From: Isoetes taiwanensis | Lineage: Eukaryota; Streptophyta; Lycopodiopsida; Isoetales; Isoetaceae | Direction: 5' to 3' | DNA length: 64,000 nucleotides | Assembly (NCBI GenBank): GCA_021234155.1 | Contig: JAJEKV010000087.1 | Span: forward strand, 248,001 to 312,000 | Shown here: in pieces, positions 23,515 to 33,450 of the stretch | How positions within the stretch are numbered: position 1 is the first letter of the stretch | Layout: each line of letters begins with the position of its first letter | Notes under the pieces: generated by a model | What the model saw: only the letters and a program-made list of their open reading frames with translations | Database searches by the model: none | What the model was told of the DNA's origin: nothing | Position numbers and translations under genes: made by a program

Positions 23515-24086
23515 ATGGCATCATCCTTGTATGGCAGTCTGCTAATGCTGAATCTAGTGCTCCTAATGTTGATCTATGTCTCAGCGCGGGGGCAAGCATC
23601 TATGGATCATATTGCCCTACCAACGGCTCAGGTGGAGTAGAATTTGTTTGGCATTGTTCAATATTATGCATAGAATTGATGAATGTTTTGTTTTGACAGA
23701 ATGGTGGAGATTGCACTTTGGAGATCAAGGTGAGGACCGGCCGAATCGGTACCGATTCAGACGTATCTCTTCGGATTTATGATGCTGAGGATTCAGAGGT
23801 GGTCGACATAGACGAACTCGACACGCCAGGCGACGACTTTGAGGCAAACCATGTCGATACTTTTGTGTATAAAAATCAGTCTTGCTTGAAATCCATTTGT
23901 GCTGCTAAAGTTACACATCATTCTGACTTTAAGTCATGGTCCTTTGAGAGCATCGATATCAAGGTTAAGACCTCTGATGGTAAGGTTCTGTCCCATATGT
24001 TTGGTGCCCATGGATTGGATTTGTTTGGAAGCGCTTCAGCCAGCGCCACTACTAACATTGCCGTCGTTGGAAGCTGCTCTTATTAG
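23515..24086 (+). CDS. Secreted PLAT-domain protein, two exons
   Basis: The model joins exon 1 (23515-23631) to exon 2 (23700-24086). It has a CAG|GTGGAG donor, a TTTTGACAG acceptor and phase 0 on both sides, giving 167 residues. Residues 1-28 form a signal peptide: MASSLYGS, a long Leu-rich hydrophobic core and a likely cut near SARGQA. Exon 2 starts NGGDCTLEIKVRTG and continues with IGTDSDVSLRIYD, LDTPGDDFE, VDTFVYK and WSFESIDIKV, the order of a PLAT/LH2 beta-sandwich as in plant PLAT1-type stress proteins (roughly 180 residues). PLAT domains bind lipids or partner proteins. The plant PLAT-only proteins are usually secretory and induced by stress or ABA, but nothing here shows regulation. 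No in-frame stop or missing core residue is seen, so the gene may be functional. A short Ser/Ala-rich tail ends the protein. Confidence 0.8.
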
Positions 24087-25440
24087 ATCGATCGGTCTAA
24101 TCCATCTACTTAGATCGATCGTTCGATCTAATCTATGTATGTTTCTGCTCCTCACTCAAGCTTGATTATCTATGTATGGCATCATAATAAGCAAATATAA
24201 ATGTGTAATCTAAGTTATCCCTCGTTGATAACTAATAATATAAGTAAATATAAATGTGTAATCCTTGTTGATAGTTCTTTGCCATTACTCGTATGCTCTA
24301 GCAGTTGGAGTGCCTAGATTGCTTTAGAAGATTTAGAAGGGTAATGGGCCATTATTCTTGATAAATTAAAGAAATTAGAAATGTGTGTTGGGCAACCTTA
24401 TGCATGTGTAGGGTTGTGGGTCTATATCTTTGAATATCACGTAAGTAATGTCATATTCGATGGCATAGTTGGAGCTGATTTTGATGCATTAACATTACAA
24501 TGCATAGAAACAATTATTTGTAAAGTAATTACGTCGCCAAAATTTGTCTTTCCTATGATTATTGCGAAGGTTGGCCGAAAAAGGGGGAGGGTTTTTTTCC
24601 CTTTGTTATGACATGAGCGGCTTGCATGGTCGAAAATAGCAGGTTTCTGTTCACGGGGACTGCTAAGAGCAGGTCGATGGAGGTGGCAGGATCAGGCGGG
24701 CGGGGACTGGCCGAAATAGGTTCAAGAGGGGTGACCTGAAGGAAATAGGGCCAGACAAATGTGGAAGGGGCCATAGCCGGCATAATTAGAGCTGGAGATC
24801 TGCATCAGCCCAAGCCCGATATGTACCAAATTTGCTTAAAGTTAGTCTTAGGGTGTCGGAAATCAGACCCAAGGGGGCGATTTGCATGTTAAAAGCCCCA
24901 GTCCAGCCTGGAACCAAAGATTCGGAGTCCAACTTGGGCTGTTGGCTGAGTGCAGACGCTAAGAGGGTCGTGCTTTAGCTGTATCATAATTTAAGATGAT
25001 ATTATAAGGTTGTTTGGAGGAGGGTTTTCTTGTGGGCTGTGTAATTGTTGATGTTTTGGGAGTAGCAGCCACTAAGTGTCGGGATTGAGATGGGGCTTCC
25101 ACTGTCACAATCTTGCAGGGTGCTTGCTTGCGAGGTCAAGAGATTCTTCTGTGTATTCCAGAAAGAGCATTTGGGTAATTCGACTTTCGTAGCTTGTGGA
25201 TTGATTGAGGGTTCGTCCTCTGTGTTATTCGATTGGTTGATTGTGAGGAGATTTCTTCCTGAATGTGCATTCTCTGTGCTAGAGACAGTTGTGACGCATC
25301 ACTCGCTTGTTGCATCCATGGATTTCCTTGGAAAGTATACCGGCTGTGCAGCTGCTCTTCCTATCGCTACCGTCTGGATGGAGACATGGTTGTTAGAGGG
25401 TAGAGGCCAAATGGAGTTGTACAATTGGAAGATTTTATTT
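24087..25440. other. Downstream DNA, one unassigned frame
   Basis: This is AT-rich 3' flank with repeated TAAATATAAATGTGTAATC words (24193-24262), then more GC-rich DNA. A plus-strand frame of 117 codons at 25090-25443 (rich in Phe, Leu and Cys) matches no family I know. It lacks a clear start context and is left uncalled. Confidence 0.3.
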
Positions 25441-26640
25441 TAAGATGTTAAGATAGTACCACGTAAGTCCATTACAGCTACATTCTAGAACCCTGGTTAT
25501 AAGGTTTTAGAAAGCTTCTAAATGGAAATCCCACCTAACCTTAAACTTGAAGCCCAAAATGAGGAGGACCTCCTGTATCATGATAAATCCCACCTAACAA
25601 TCAATCCAATCACCGCTCAATCGTGCCTGAGAAGCCGTCTCATTTTCCTAATCCAGTTTCCTTGTGAAGTAACGGTTTCCAATCATACTGCTATGAAATG
25701 CAAAATTGATTAAGACATCCAAACTCTATATGTGCCATAGTTGGGAGCAATCCACAATTGTTGTGTTGTTATGTTAGAAATATAAAATGTTAGAAATATA
25801 AAATGTATTCAACAACTTAGATGTGAAGCAAAAAATTGTAAACTGGGATTAGGCTAAAAGGCAAAAACTCTGTAAGGAGCAAAATAAAACCGAAAAATGT
25901 CAAGAACACTTTATAGTTTGCAAGGTGATGCTTTGCATATTCTTGCAAAGTGCATGGGGACAAAATATAAGGTATTGTTGGGATTTCTTTGGTTGGTGTG
26001 CATTATTAAAAGAGCAAAATATAGCTATAGGTAATCCATTATCAATTGTGTGGTGCACACGTCCTAAAATTATGTAGCACGTTATGATGCATGGAGACCA
26101 TTTTGTTTTATGGTGGTCTATTATGTAGCAGGTTATGATGCATGGAGACCATTTTGTTTTATGGTGGTCTATTTTGTTTTAACAGCTATACTACATTGCT
26201 AATGTGTAAATGAAGTCATGAACATACCACTTTATGCTAAAGTACCACTTTATGAAATGGATTCTTTTTCTAAAAGCATTGGTATGGATATTGATTTTGA
26301 ATCTGGATCTCTTCTATCAATTGGACTTGTAGTTTCACAAATCTCAACTACTTTGTTTCCATATCTGTAGGACTGAAATGGTTTCACTCAGTGGGATCTC
26401 AACTACTTTGTTTCCATATCAGTTAGTAGAACATGCCCAACCGTAATAAAAATGATGCACAAACTTTCTATATTGCTAGACACCAACATACTTTGTACAA
26501 CAATAAATTCGCCAGTCAGATGACAAATTCTTTCAGACTGTTTCATCATTAGCTAAAGAATATCTATAGTCATCCACAATGAGAAAGGAAAAAATAGTTG
26601 TTGTAAATTATCTCTTTGGATCGAATTTTGAAGGATTAAA
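25441..26640. other. No recognisable gene
   Basis: AT-rich DNA with small direct repeats: a ~52-bp unit around ATGATGCATGGAGACCATTT at 26069-26175, and CTCAACTACTTTGTTTCCATAT at 26344 and 26399. Confidence 0.35.
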
Positions 26641-26758
26641 GCCAGTCTGTACCATGGCACCTATGACAGATTGCACCTATGGCATTTGTGAACTTCAGAT
26701 ATCTGGATAAAAGCAGATTGCACGTACGGCATTTGTGGACTTCAAATATCTGTATTTC

Positions 26759-27060
26759 TGGCTTGAAATTTGCAAAGCTCTCCAAGTCATTGGTTACCTC
26801 TCGACTGCTTGTATAAGGTGTCTCCTCCTTCTCAAGTAAGCATGCCCTCAATGTTTTGCAGATGCCTGGTCTGTGCAATCTCTTCTTGGGCATCTTCAAA
26901 ACTCTGCAGAAAGGTTAAAAATTGCTCATCTAACAAATTCTGAAATTAGAAAATAACTACTCCACTGTTGCAAGTTTTAGAAAAATTTGGATAGAATTCG
27001 ACGGAACCGGGGATCATGCCTTGACAATCTCCTAAGGAAACAGAGCTAAACATGTGAAAC
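26759..27060. repeat. Diverged copy of the segment at 27366-27650
   Basis: About 300 bases from TGCAAAGCTCTCCAAGTCAT to CTCCTAAGGAAACAGAGCT recur at 27366-27650 in the same orientation. They contain the exon described at 27398-27524. In this left copy a small insertion and base changes bring stop codons into the exon frame (after ...EGMLT), so it is a dead duplicate exon. Confidence 0.8.
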
Positions 27061-27397
27061 CGTTAAAGCAGCTGCATCCAATCAACAGGTAACAAATATC
27101 TTGTTTTACACTTCCATTTGTTTTAACCCTTAGTTTCACCCTACATGGAATGTGCTGACTTGATCGTGAGGTTCTGCGCACACGGAAAAGATGCATCACC
27201 TATGCTATGAAAATAGTTCATGAAGTCTGCTCTGCTGTGCTGTGAACCACTTCTTTTCTGGTATGTTTCTCATCTTAGATTGTTCTTCTTTCCAGATAAA
27301 TATGCTATCCTTTTTTTGCCTAGAACTGTGTCTTCCGGAATATGTGCCTTTGTGAATACTTTGTGAAATCTGCAAAGCTCTCCAAGTCATTGGTTAC

Positions 27398-28214
27398 CTC
27401 TCGACTGCTTGTATAAGGTGTCTCCTCCTCGAGTAAGCATGCCCTCAACGTTTTGCAGATGCCTAGTCTGTGCAATCTCTTCTTGCGCATCTTCAAAACT
27501 CTGCAGAAAGGCATCTAGCAAATCCTGAAATTAGAAAATAACTACTCCACTGTTGCAAGTTTTAGAAAAATGGATAGAATTCTGACAGCTTCAGGGATCA
27601 TGCCTTGACAATCTCCTAAGGAAACAGAGCTGAACATGTGAAACTGAATTAAATAAAAAAAAAATTACTAAATTGAGTTCCCTAACTGGCTAGCACCTAT
27701 GTACATGAGGATATGCTATCTCAGAAAATGTCAACCAGATTCCTTTACAGAAGCTTCTTCTCTTTCTTTCTTCCCATCTACATTGCATTAAAGCTAGACC
27801 TTTCGGCAAGCTGGACAAACTACACGGTTCAATATTCAATAAGTGATCAAATATTTCAACTGTTTGTTCAGAAGCTGCTCAAAATAATCCTCACACAAAA
27901 GAATGCAACCACCTTTACCTCTGGTGATCCCCGGCCTTTACCTGCAGTGATCCCCCAGCCTGAGACCATAGTTGCTCTTTTGTTCTACGAAGAAGAAGCA
28001 AGCTTGACAAAATATCACACATTATTCTTCTTTGAAGGCCGTTTCCTTCCTGTCCAATCATTTGGATGCATTGTGGAACAGCTCCCCCCGTTAACAATAG
28101 TATTTTGGCAGGCAGGTATGGCAGCTGCTGCTTCCTCCAGTTCTCGCTCCTCCGATCCTCATCCTCGATCAAGCACCCTAAATTTTCGCTCCTCCGATCC
28201 TCATCCTCGATCAA
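27398..28214 (-). pseudogene. Unidentified spliced gene fragment (two exons)
   Basis: On the minus strand an exon ending at 27942 (CTGCAG|GTAAAG, phase 0) carries GGAVPQCIQMIGQEGNG and ILSSLLLLRRTKEQLWSQAG. The next exon, 27524-27398 (acceptor TTTCAG, donor GAGAG|GTAACC), reads DLLDAFLQSFEDAQEEIAQT, then EGMLTRGGDTLYKQSR, in matching phase. The helical, Leu-rich text is vaguely ARM/HEAT-like, but I cannot name the gene. The upstream part has a 39-bp tandem duplication (LGCLIEDEDRRSEN twice). Both exons lie left of a minus-strand Helitron 5' end at 28405, which fits Helitron capture of a gene piece. A host gene broken by transposons is the alternative. The 187-codon plus-strand frame over this region is its shadow. 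Confidence 0.45.
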
Positions 28215-28379
28215 GCACCCTAAATTTGCCTGCCTTCCTTTTCCTTGAAATAGGGTTTACGTGCCCTTTTTTTTAAATATTTTTTGGACGTCACTTTTTT
28301 AGTCTTTTTTACGCCACTTTTTAGCCTTAAGATTGCATCATGAAATCTCAGCCATCGAAATTAGGGCGTGGTCCATTAC

Positions 28380-28405
28380 TTGCACTAAAACATTATAATA
28401 TAAGA
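28380..28405 (-). mobile_element. Helitron 5' terminus (element extends left)
   Basis: On the minus strand the bases TCTTATATTATAATGTTTTA follow an A, matching the 5' ends at 17945 and 45856. The next 60 bases also match the Helitron at 45856 (both have CCTAATTT.GATGG.TGAGAT). The left (3') end, which should show a GCCCAGC hairpin and CTAG, was not found; it may be mutated or lie left of 26.6 kb. Confidence 0.65.
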
Positions 28406-28645
28406 TATACAACAAATAAAAATATTTTCATGCAATCGAATGTACTTCACACCAATTATGGGCAACATTATCAGTAAGGCATCAAACGAAACGTATTTCT
28501 AGATTCTTAGTGCCATCCCATGGACTGCCCACCAAAGGTGATTATTCTGTCATGACAGAGACATGCTTGCTTTCATCAATTACACTCTAAGCCCACTTCT
28601 AAGACATCACATGGAATGATCACAAAAGGTGAATAATCATATGTA

Positions 28646-28676
28646 AAGCCCACCAACGGTGGACAATTTACTAGTG
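28646..28676 (+). mobile_element. Helitron-like 3' terminus, second hairpin type
   Basis: CCCACC-AAC-GGTGG followed by ACAATTTA and CTAG|T has the Helitron 3' layout but a different stem from the GCCCAGC type. A sister end lies at 45326-45353 (CATC-AAC-GGTGGGC, then AATTTTCTAG|T). No 5' partner was identified. Confidence 0.5.
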
Positions 28677-28920
28677 ATATAATAATGGTATGAGCACCTA
28701 TAAACTATGTAAGGATGTAATAGCACAATGAATATTGTTTGATGTATCATACCTGAGTGTAGTGTAGGGTTGTGCTCTTCGACTTCCACTATATCTGCAA
28801 GCTTTTCAATCACACCTGAATTACTAAAGCACAAAAACTTCTACCATCATGAATCCACAAAACATATCCATACGAAAGATGTATTATACTTGTATGTATA
28901 CAACAGTCTTATACACGCGC

Positions 28921-28951
28921 AATAATTGGGGTAAAGTCTACCCCAATAATT
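28921..28951. repeat. Perfect 13-bp inverted repeat upstream of the short ORF
   Basis: AATAATTGGGGTA and TACCCCAATAATT are separated by 5 bases. The AATAATTGG word recurs, inverted, as the ATTATTGG repeats upstream of the sister short ORF at 40.6 kb. Together with the TATA box at 28961 this looks like the control or subterminal region of the element. Confidence 0.6.
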
Positions 28952-29003
28952 CTACCTCACTATAAAAACTTCTCACTTCGGGGCTAAAGTTCATTCATCT
29001 CCC

Positions 29004-29204
29004 ATGGATTTTTCGCCTTCATCAGTTCACCACATCGAGGCGATCAAGTGCTCAATGAGCCACTCTGATCTTGTTGGTTGCCTAGACATGCATCTTCTTC
29101 TTGATCCCTACCGCGAAGAAAAGCTTTTTGGGCCGAGATTCGCCGCTGCTGGTCAATTGTGTGATGATCCATCTGATTTGGCTTCTCGAGCGCATGAGCT
29201 ATGA
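29004..29204 (+). CDS. Conserved 66-aa protein, convergent to DUF7869 gene (copy A)
   Basis: The frame starts at an ATG inside CATTCATCTCCCATGG, 43 bases after a TATAAAA box (28961). It encodes 66 residues with IEAIKCSMSHSDLVGC and a C-terminal CDDPSDLASRA. The sister ORF at 40351-40554 reads ETILCSMSYNDINRC and CDPSSLGSRA in the same places, and both share the identical CATTCATCTCCCATGG start context. Each lies about 0.2 kb downstream of, and convergent with, a DUF7869-type gene. Conservation of frame, start, promoter and position in two inverted copies argues for a real element-encoded protein. I know no family for it. The conserved Cys residues hint at metal binding, but that is a guess. 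Confidence 0.65.
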   Translation: MDFSPSSVHHIEAIKCSMSHSDLVGCLDMHLLLDPYREEKLFGPRFAAAGQLCDDPSDLASRAHEL

Positions 29205-29388
29205 GATATCAGGGATCACTACTACAGATCCTGAAGATGAATGAATCACCTGTTCAACATGTTATAGTGTAAGAGCTCTTGTGTTAAGATGAAAAATGCA
29301 AGACGTAATGAATAATAAATAGTCTATTGTAGTGATGTTATGGATAATAAATAGTCTATTGTGAAATGCTTTAATGTACCTGTAAGAC

Positions 29389-31383
29389 TCAAGTTTCATC
29401 TCCTTCCTCGGATGCCTCTTTAGCAAGCAATTTCTCAGAATGGATTCCTACAATAGGAGGTATCACAACCAATAATGGCTTCGGCTCCATAAACCAAGCA
29501 TAGTCTATCGTTTTGAGAGGCTGATAACGTGGTCTGTCATTAGGATTCGGTCTCCACTTTTTATGCCAGCAGTCCCCGATCATTGTTGAGCGCACGGGTG
29601 CCTTTCCTAGCCAGGCTCCCACCAAGAAACAAAACCTCGTTATAATGAGGGGCGGTGGGATCTTGTATTGGATCCTCTTCCGCATACGCTACCCATGTAG
29701 GACATGCATCCTGCTGGTCTTACAAGAAGAAACATACCTTTTCAGACATCTTGGTATGGGTCAAATATCTCCACTTTGCATTCTTGGGTTTATCCTTGGC
29801 AGTGTCCAACATAGGCAAAACGGGCGTCATATTGATCGACCTGAATAGATTCAGGCTCTTGAAGCACAACTTGCTTTGTTTGAGGCCAGAAGTTCTGAAT
29901 TTCTGGATTGCCCGGGGGTACTTCACCTAGCACACGCATCACTTCGCACCAGTAGTCCATGACCTTGTTCATGTAGGTATTAGACCACGAGTTCACACCA
30001 GCCCTGGAGATGTTAGCCCAATGCATCATGTACTTCGCAATGGACGACCTCAATGCTCCTATGTCCTTGAGGCATGCATATGGCCTGACAGTCTTGGGCG
30101 AGCCAATCGGTATCTTTGGCAAACCATTGTCATCTGCTTTCCACATCCGAATACCCTTTTCTGGCAACCATTCTCTATGACCAGGTCTCATCTTGTAATA
30201 CATTAATGGCCACCTATCATTCATGCAGAACTTGAATAATAAGGGCTCCAAGTGACCAACCAAACGGTCCTTCTTATCTGGAATGTAACCTTTTATGAAC
30301 CCCTTTCCAATCGGGAACCTCGGTAACAAGGTATGGTGTCGGTGCCTTCGTGCTACATTCTTGGAAGAGTTGCATTAGTTCTGGAATAGTTAGAGCATCC
30401 GACCTGCGCATTAACGTTGAATAGTTACCGAAGAGCGCATCAATGTCATCATGAGTGTGGCCTACCATCATGAAGCCAACCTGTATTTGATCAAAAACAC
30501 CCAACCACACAAGATAGGATACATAAGAGAAGAGATATATGTTCTTGTTCTGCCCCGCGCAGTTGTCTAGCTGCAAGTAGAGCCGCCTAGGTAACCTCTT
30601 AAATTGCGCTGGCTGCTTAGGAGGTGCTACAAAGTCTACCCCAGTGCAATTGTTTTTTTTTTGTCCTCAACCCCACATTGTTTAGGAGTGCGGTTCTCCA
30701 CATGCCCTCAGGCCGAGCTTCTTCTCTCAAATGGCCCCAATTGTCTTCGGAAGTGTCCTCCAGTGTTTTGATAGCATGATTCAAGGAACCAACATGAAAA
30801 TTTGAATCATCCTTCCAAAGGTCGAGTGAGAAATGTTCTAAGGCACCTGTGCCATGGCCATGCATCAGTGCACCAGTCACGCTAACTTTCAAGCGTTCAC
30901 CTCTCCATACCGATTTGGCTAATTTCTCCAGTCTTGGAATCATAGTCTTGTTTTGGTCCATCTTATCATGTATGATAGTGAGCGCCTGGTCCGGTGATCG
31001 ATGGGACAAAGCTCTCCATGACCAGTACAAGCTCCTACAAGAGATCTGGGCTGTCATGTGTTCCTTCCTTCTATCTGCAATTCTCTTCTCTCCCGTGGAT
31101 CTCTGGTTTTAGCCATTTTCTCTTTTATTACAATACAGGTATTGCACTTGGAGAAAGCTGTCCTCTTTGCTATTGCAACCTCTGGGTGATTTTGCTTCCA
31201 CCCACGTGAGAATGAAGAATGTGAGATGTGCTTGCCCGTCATCTCCATCACATTGGCGTCCACCTCTTGAAGAATGTCCTTTTTAGTTAGGACAGAGGGG
31301 AGCCTCTTCACATTCTCTCTCACCCCTTCAGTAGTGATTTTCGATCTGTGGGGCATCGTCTCTGCATTCTCATCTATGTACAC
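29389..31383 (-). pseudogene. DUF7869-type transposase-like gene (copy A), 5' end cut by Helitron
   Basis: Minus-strand frames in order are 31383-31054, 31057-30617, 30576-30274, 30329-29790 and 29685-29389. Landmarks are IDENAETMPHRSK, FSKCNTCIVIKEKMAKTRDP, WRALSHRSP with IIHDKMDQNKT, FSLDLWKDDSNFHVGS, LDNCAGQNKNIYLFSY with GFMMVGHTHDDIDALFG, and a C-terminal KKWRPNPNDRPRYQPL. The DNC.GQNKN ... GHTHDDIDA.F pair is the core of the DUF7869 family found in many plant transposon proteins; a transposase (RNase H-like) role is inferred. The frame is broken by several indels. Upstream of 31383 it stops exactly at a Helitron 3' end, whereas copy B (35.4-40.1 kb) continues. Confidence 0.75.
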
Positions 31384-31960
31384 TAGTAATGGTGCCCAGC
31401 GTTGCTGGGCATAAGTTAGGGTACATGTAGTGATCGTAACTTCTTCGTTTTAATGTCATGGGCAAAATTAGAGACATATTGTTATACGTAATAGAAAGCG
31501 TGCCCAACGTTGTTGGGCTACAAAGCGATTGTTATGAGGTGGTTTATACGCATTGCTAATTTGTACACGACTCCATATCTCTGCAAGGCAATTACAAAGA
31601 CATTCATTTCTTTCTGATGCTTCCATAAATTTTATAGAATTTCAAAAAGTAGAACTGCTTCTATATTAGATTGCTTTCATATTAGAAATCATCGTGCGAA
31701 TTGAGAAGTTTGAGTTTCTAGTTTATATATTGAATAGTTATTTATCTTCTACAATTTTTAAACATGATGGAAGTGAAATATAATCCTTAACATTGTGTAT
31801 ATCAGTCAATGTGATAACATTTTGGTCGTCCACATTAATTGTCCCAAAAACAACATTAAAAGGTGAGGTGCCAAAATGTACATGGAAGGAAAAGATGACA
31901 AAATATTATTGATACCACACTATAGGCCAGAAGTTAGTGTTAACATATCAAAGAAAATCA
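31382..31960 (-). mobile_element. Helitron 3' end inside DUF7869 copy A
   Basis: Read on the minus strand, the hairpin GCCCAGCAACGCTGGGC (31394-31410), then ACCATTA and CTAG, abuts T and the transposase exon. A second, mutated hairpin, GCCCAACAACGTTGGGC, lies about 110 bases further in (31505-31521), perhaps a second Helitron end inserted into the first. The 5' end to the right was not located with confidence. 31.5-31.96 kb is AT-rich and has no gene. Confidence 0.6.
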
Positions 31961-32024
31961 CTATTTGATGTATTGCTGATTCAAGGTTAACTTCGTGCTC
32001 AAAGATGCTACAATCACACAAAAT

Positions 32025-32798
32025 TCAGGGCTCCGCATCAGGATCAGGTTCCGCATCAGGATCAGGTTCCACATCAGGAGCAGGTTCCGTATTGACAGCG
32101 CCATGGCTAGAAGAAGCAACCATAGGATCTCCCTGAAAGTTCTCGAACGCTGTGGCAGTGAAACTGGGATCATTAAGAAAGTCCAGATCGAATTGGGTGT
32201 TCTTGATCACATCATAGTCAACATCGGGTGGAGCTTCGGGCATCTCTGGATTAGGTGGATCGACAGCTTCTTCAACAACAGCACCTTTTGTCTCTGTAGG
32301 AACTGCTGTGATGATAGGATTCAGCAGGCGGTCAAGCCTATCAAGAATCCCCCTTAGGCAGTCCTGCTTAACCGGGTCACTTTCGAACACAATGCAAAAT
32401 CTTTTATTCATCAATGAAGCCCGGCCAAAAGAACCACAGGAGAAGTAATCAAACACCCCTGTTCCTGGCGGTACCATTTTCTGCACGAGGTAGGAACATG
32501 TGGCAGGCCCCAGCTGGTTTCTCATGATTATGTCCCCTGGCAAGCCTTGCCAGCTGTACCTGAATCTGCTGTTGCAGAGCTTTCCTGCCATAGCCTCGCT
32601 CTCCACCTCTTCGTCTTCTTCGTTAGGCACAGGAACTGGTGGCAGTTCTTGAGGATGATCGTTGAAGGGAAATTTGAGGTCAATTTCATCGACGGGGATG
32701 ACTGCGGTGGCCTGAATTTTTGTGGCGCATACACTAATGCATGGACCTCCCGAACTCCCTCGGGGGCGGATTTTTGTATTCGTCCTCATACGTGCCAA
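32025..32798 (-). CDS. DNA methyltransferase-like SAM-binding region with acidic tail
   Basis: This 257-codon minus-strand frame ends the gene that begins at 34405. Residues from about 110 read LVQKMVPPGTGVFDYF, SCGSFGRASLMNKRFC and IVFESDPVKQDCLRGILDRL. This is the order found at the C-terminal side of N4-cytosine/N6-adenine DNA methyltransferases: a helix, then the motif I strand normally reading DPFCGSGT, a helix, then an acidic strand end (E.DP). Motif I is altered (FSCGSFG with an extra residue), so SAM binding is uncertain. No DPPY-type catalytic motif IV was found upstream, although the intervening exons are unclear. The C-terminus is a tandem (EPDPDA)n acidic repeat followed by TGA. 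The first in-frame Met is probably not the true start. Confidence 0.5.
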   Translation of the reverse strand: MARMRTNTKIRPRGSSGGPCISVCATKIQATAVIPVDEIDLKFPFNDHPQELPPVPVPNEEDEEVESEAMAGKLCNSRFRYSWQGLPGDIIMRNQLGPATCSYLVQKMVPPGTGVFDYFSCGSFGRASLMNKRFCIVFESDPVKQDCLRGILDRLDRLLNPIITAVPTETKGAVVEEAVDPPNPEMPEAPPDVDYDVIKNTQFDLDFLNDPSFTATAFENFQGDPMVASSSHGAVNTEPAPDVEPDPDAEPDPDAEP

Positions 32799-33450
32799 TA
32801 AAAACTACGGATCGGAATCCGGATCATCCAACACACGATGAAATCAAAAGTTATGCTCGGCCTTGCAAAGACCACTATCCGAAAAGAATTTGTGTGGTGT
32901 TCTTTTATACCAGTATTAAAGAAATTAGATAATGTGGTTTTGTCCCACATTGGAAATATCCCTCTAGTGTCCAGGGCAATCAAAGATGCTGGTACAGGAG
33001 TGCAAACAACTTGCCCCCCTGGCATGCGTTAGTTCAACCGCGAAGCGGAAGTCTTGATTATCCTCTCTCTCGCAAGACGGCATTGCGTATGAATCTTGCC
33101 AATCTTTGGTGGCACGTTACAAAAACGCCTTCCTTGCCCACTCCGGTTTCAACCCACTTACTATGCAAGGTGGCCATAGAAATCAGGTCGGCAAGATCCT
33201 CGGCCCAAGACGCTGCAAAGATCGAGATCGGTGAAGGATTTGAACTTCCTCGGGAAAATTTTCCTTCACGTATTCAAAAATCTCCTTCTTCAAGAAAGAT
33301 ATGGATCTTAGTGTCTTTGCCCTTGCCTTGAAGAATTGCTTACCCAGATAATCACGGTGACCTTGACGAAGGTCTTCCCATCCGGTACTTCACGGAACAA
33401 ACCCGACAAGCCTTCTTAAGTAGTGAGACCCCTCATGCACCTCGGGTAGG

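Noticed and set aside
27713-28276. 187-codon plus-strand ORF
   Set aside because: It overlaps minus-strand exons with matched splice sites and phase; its tail is a translated tandem duplication. It is treated as a shadow.
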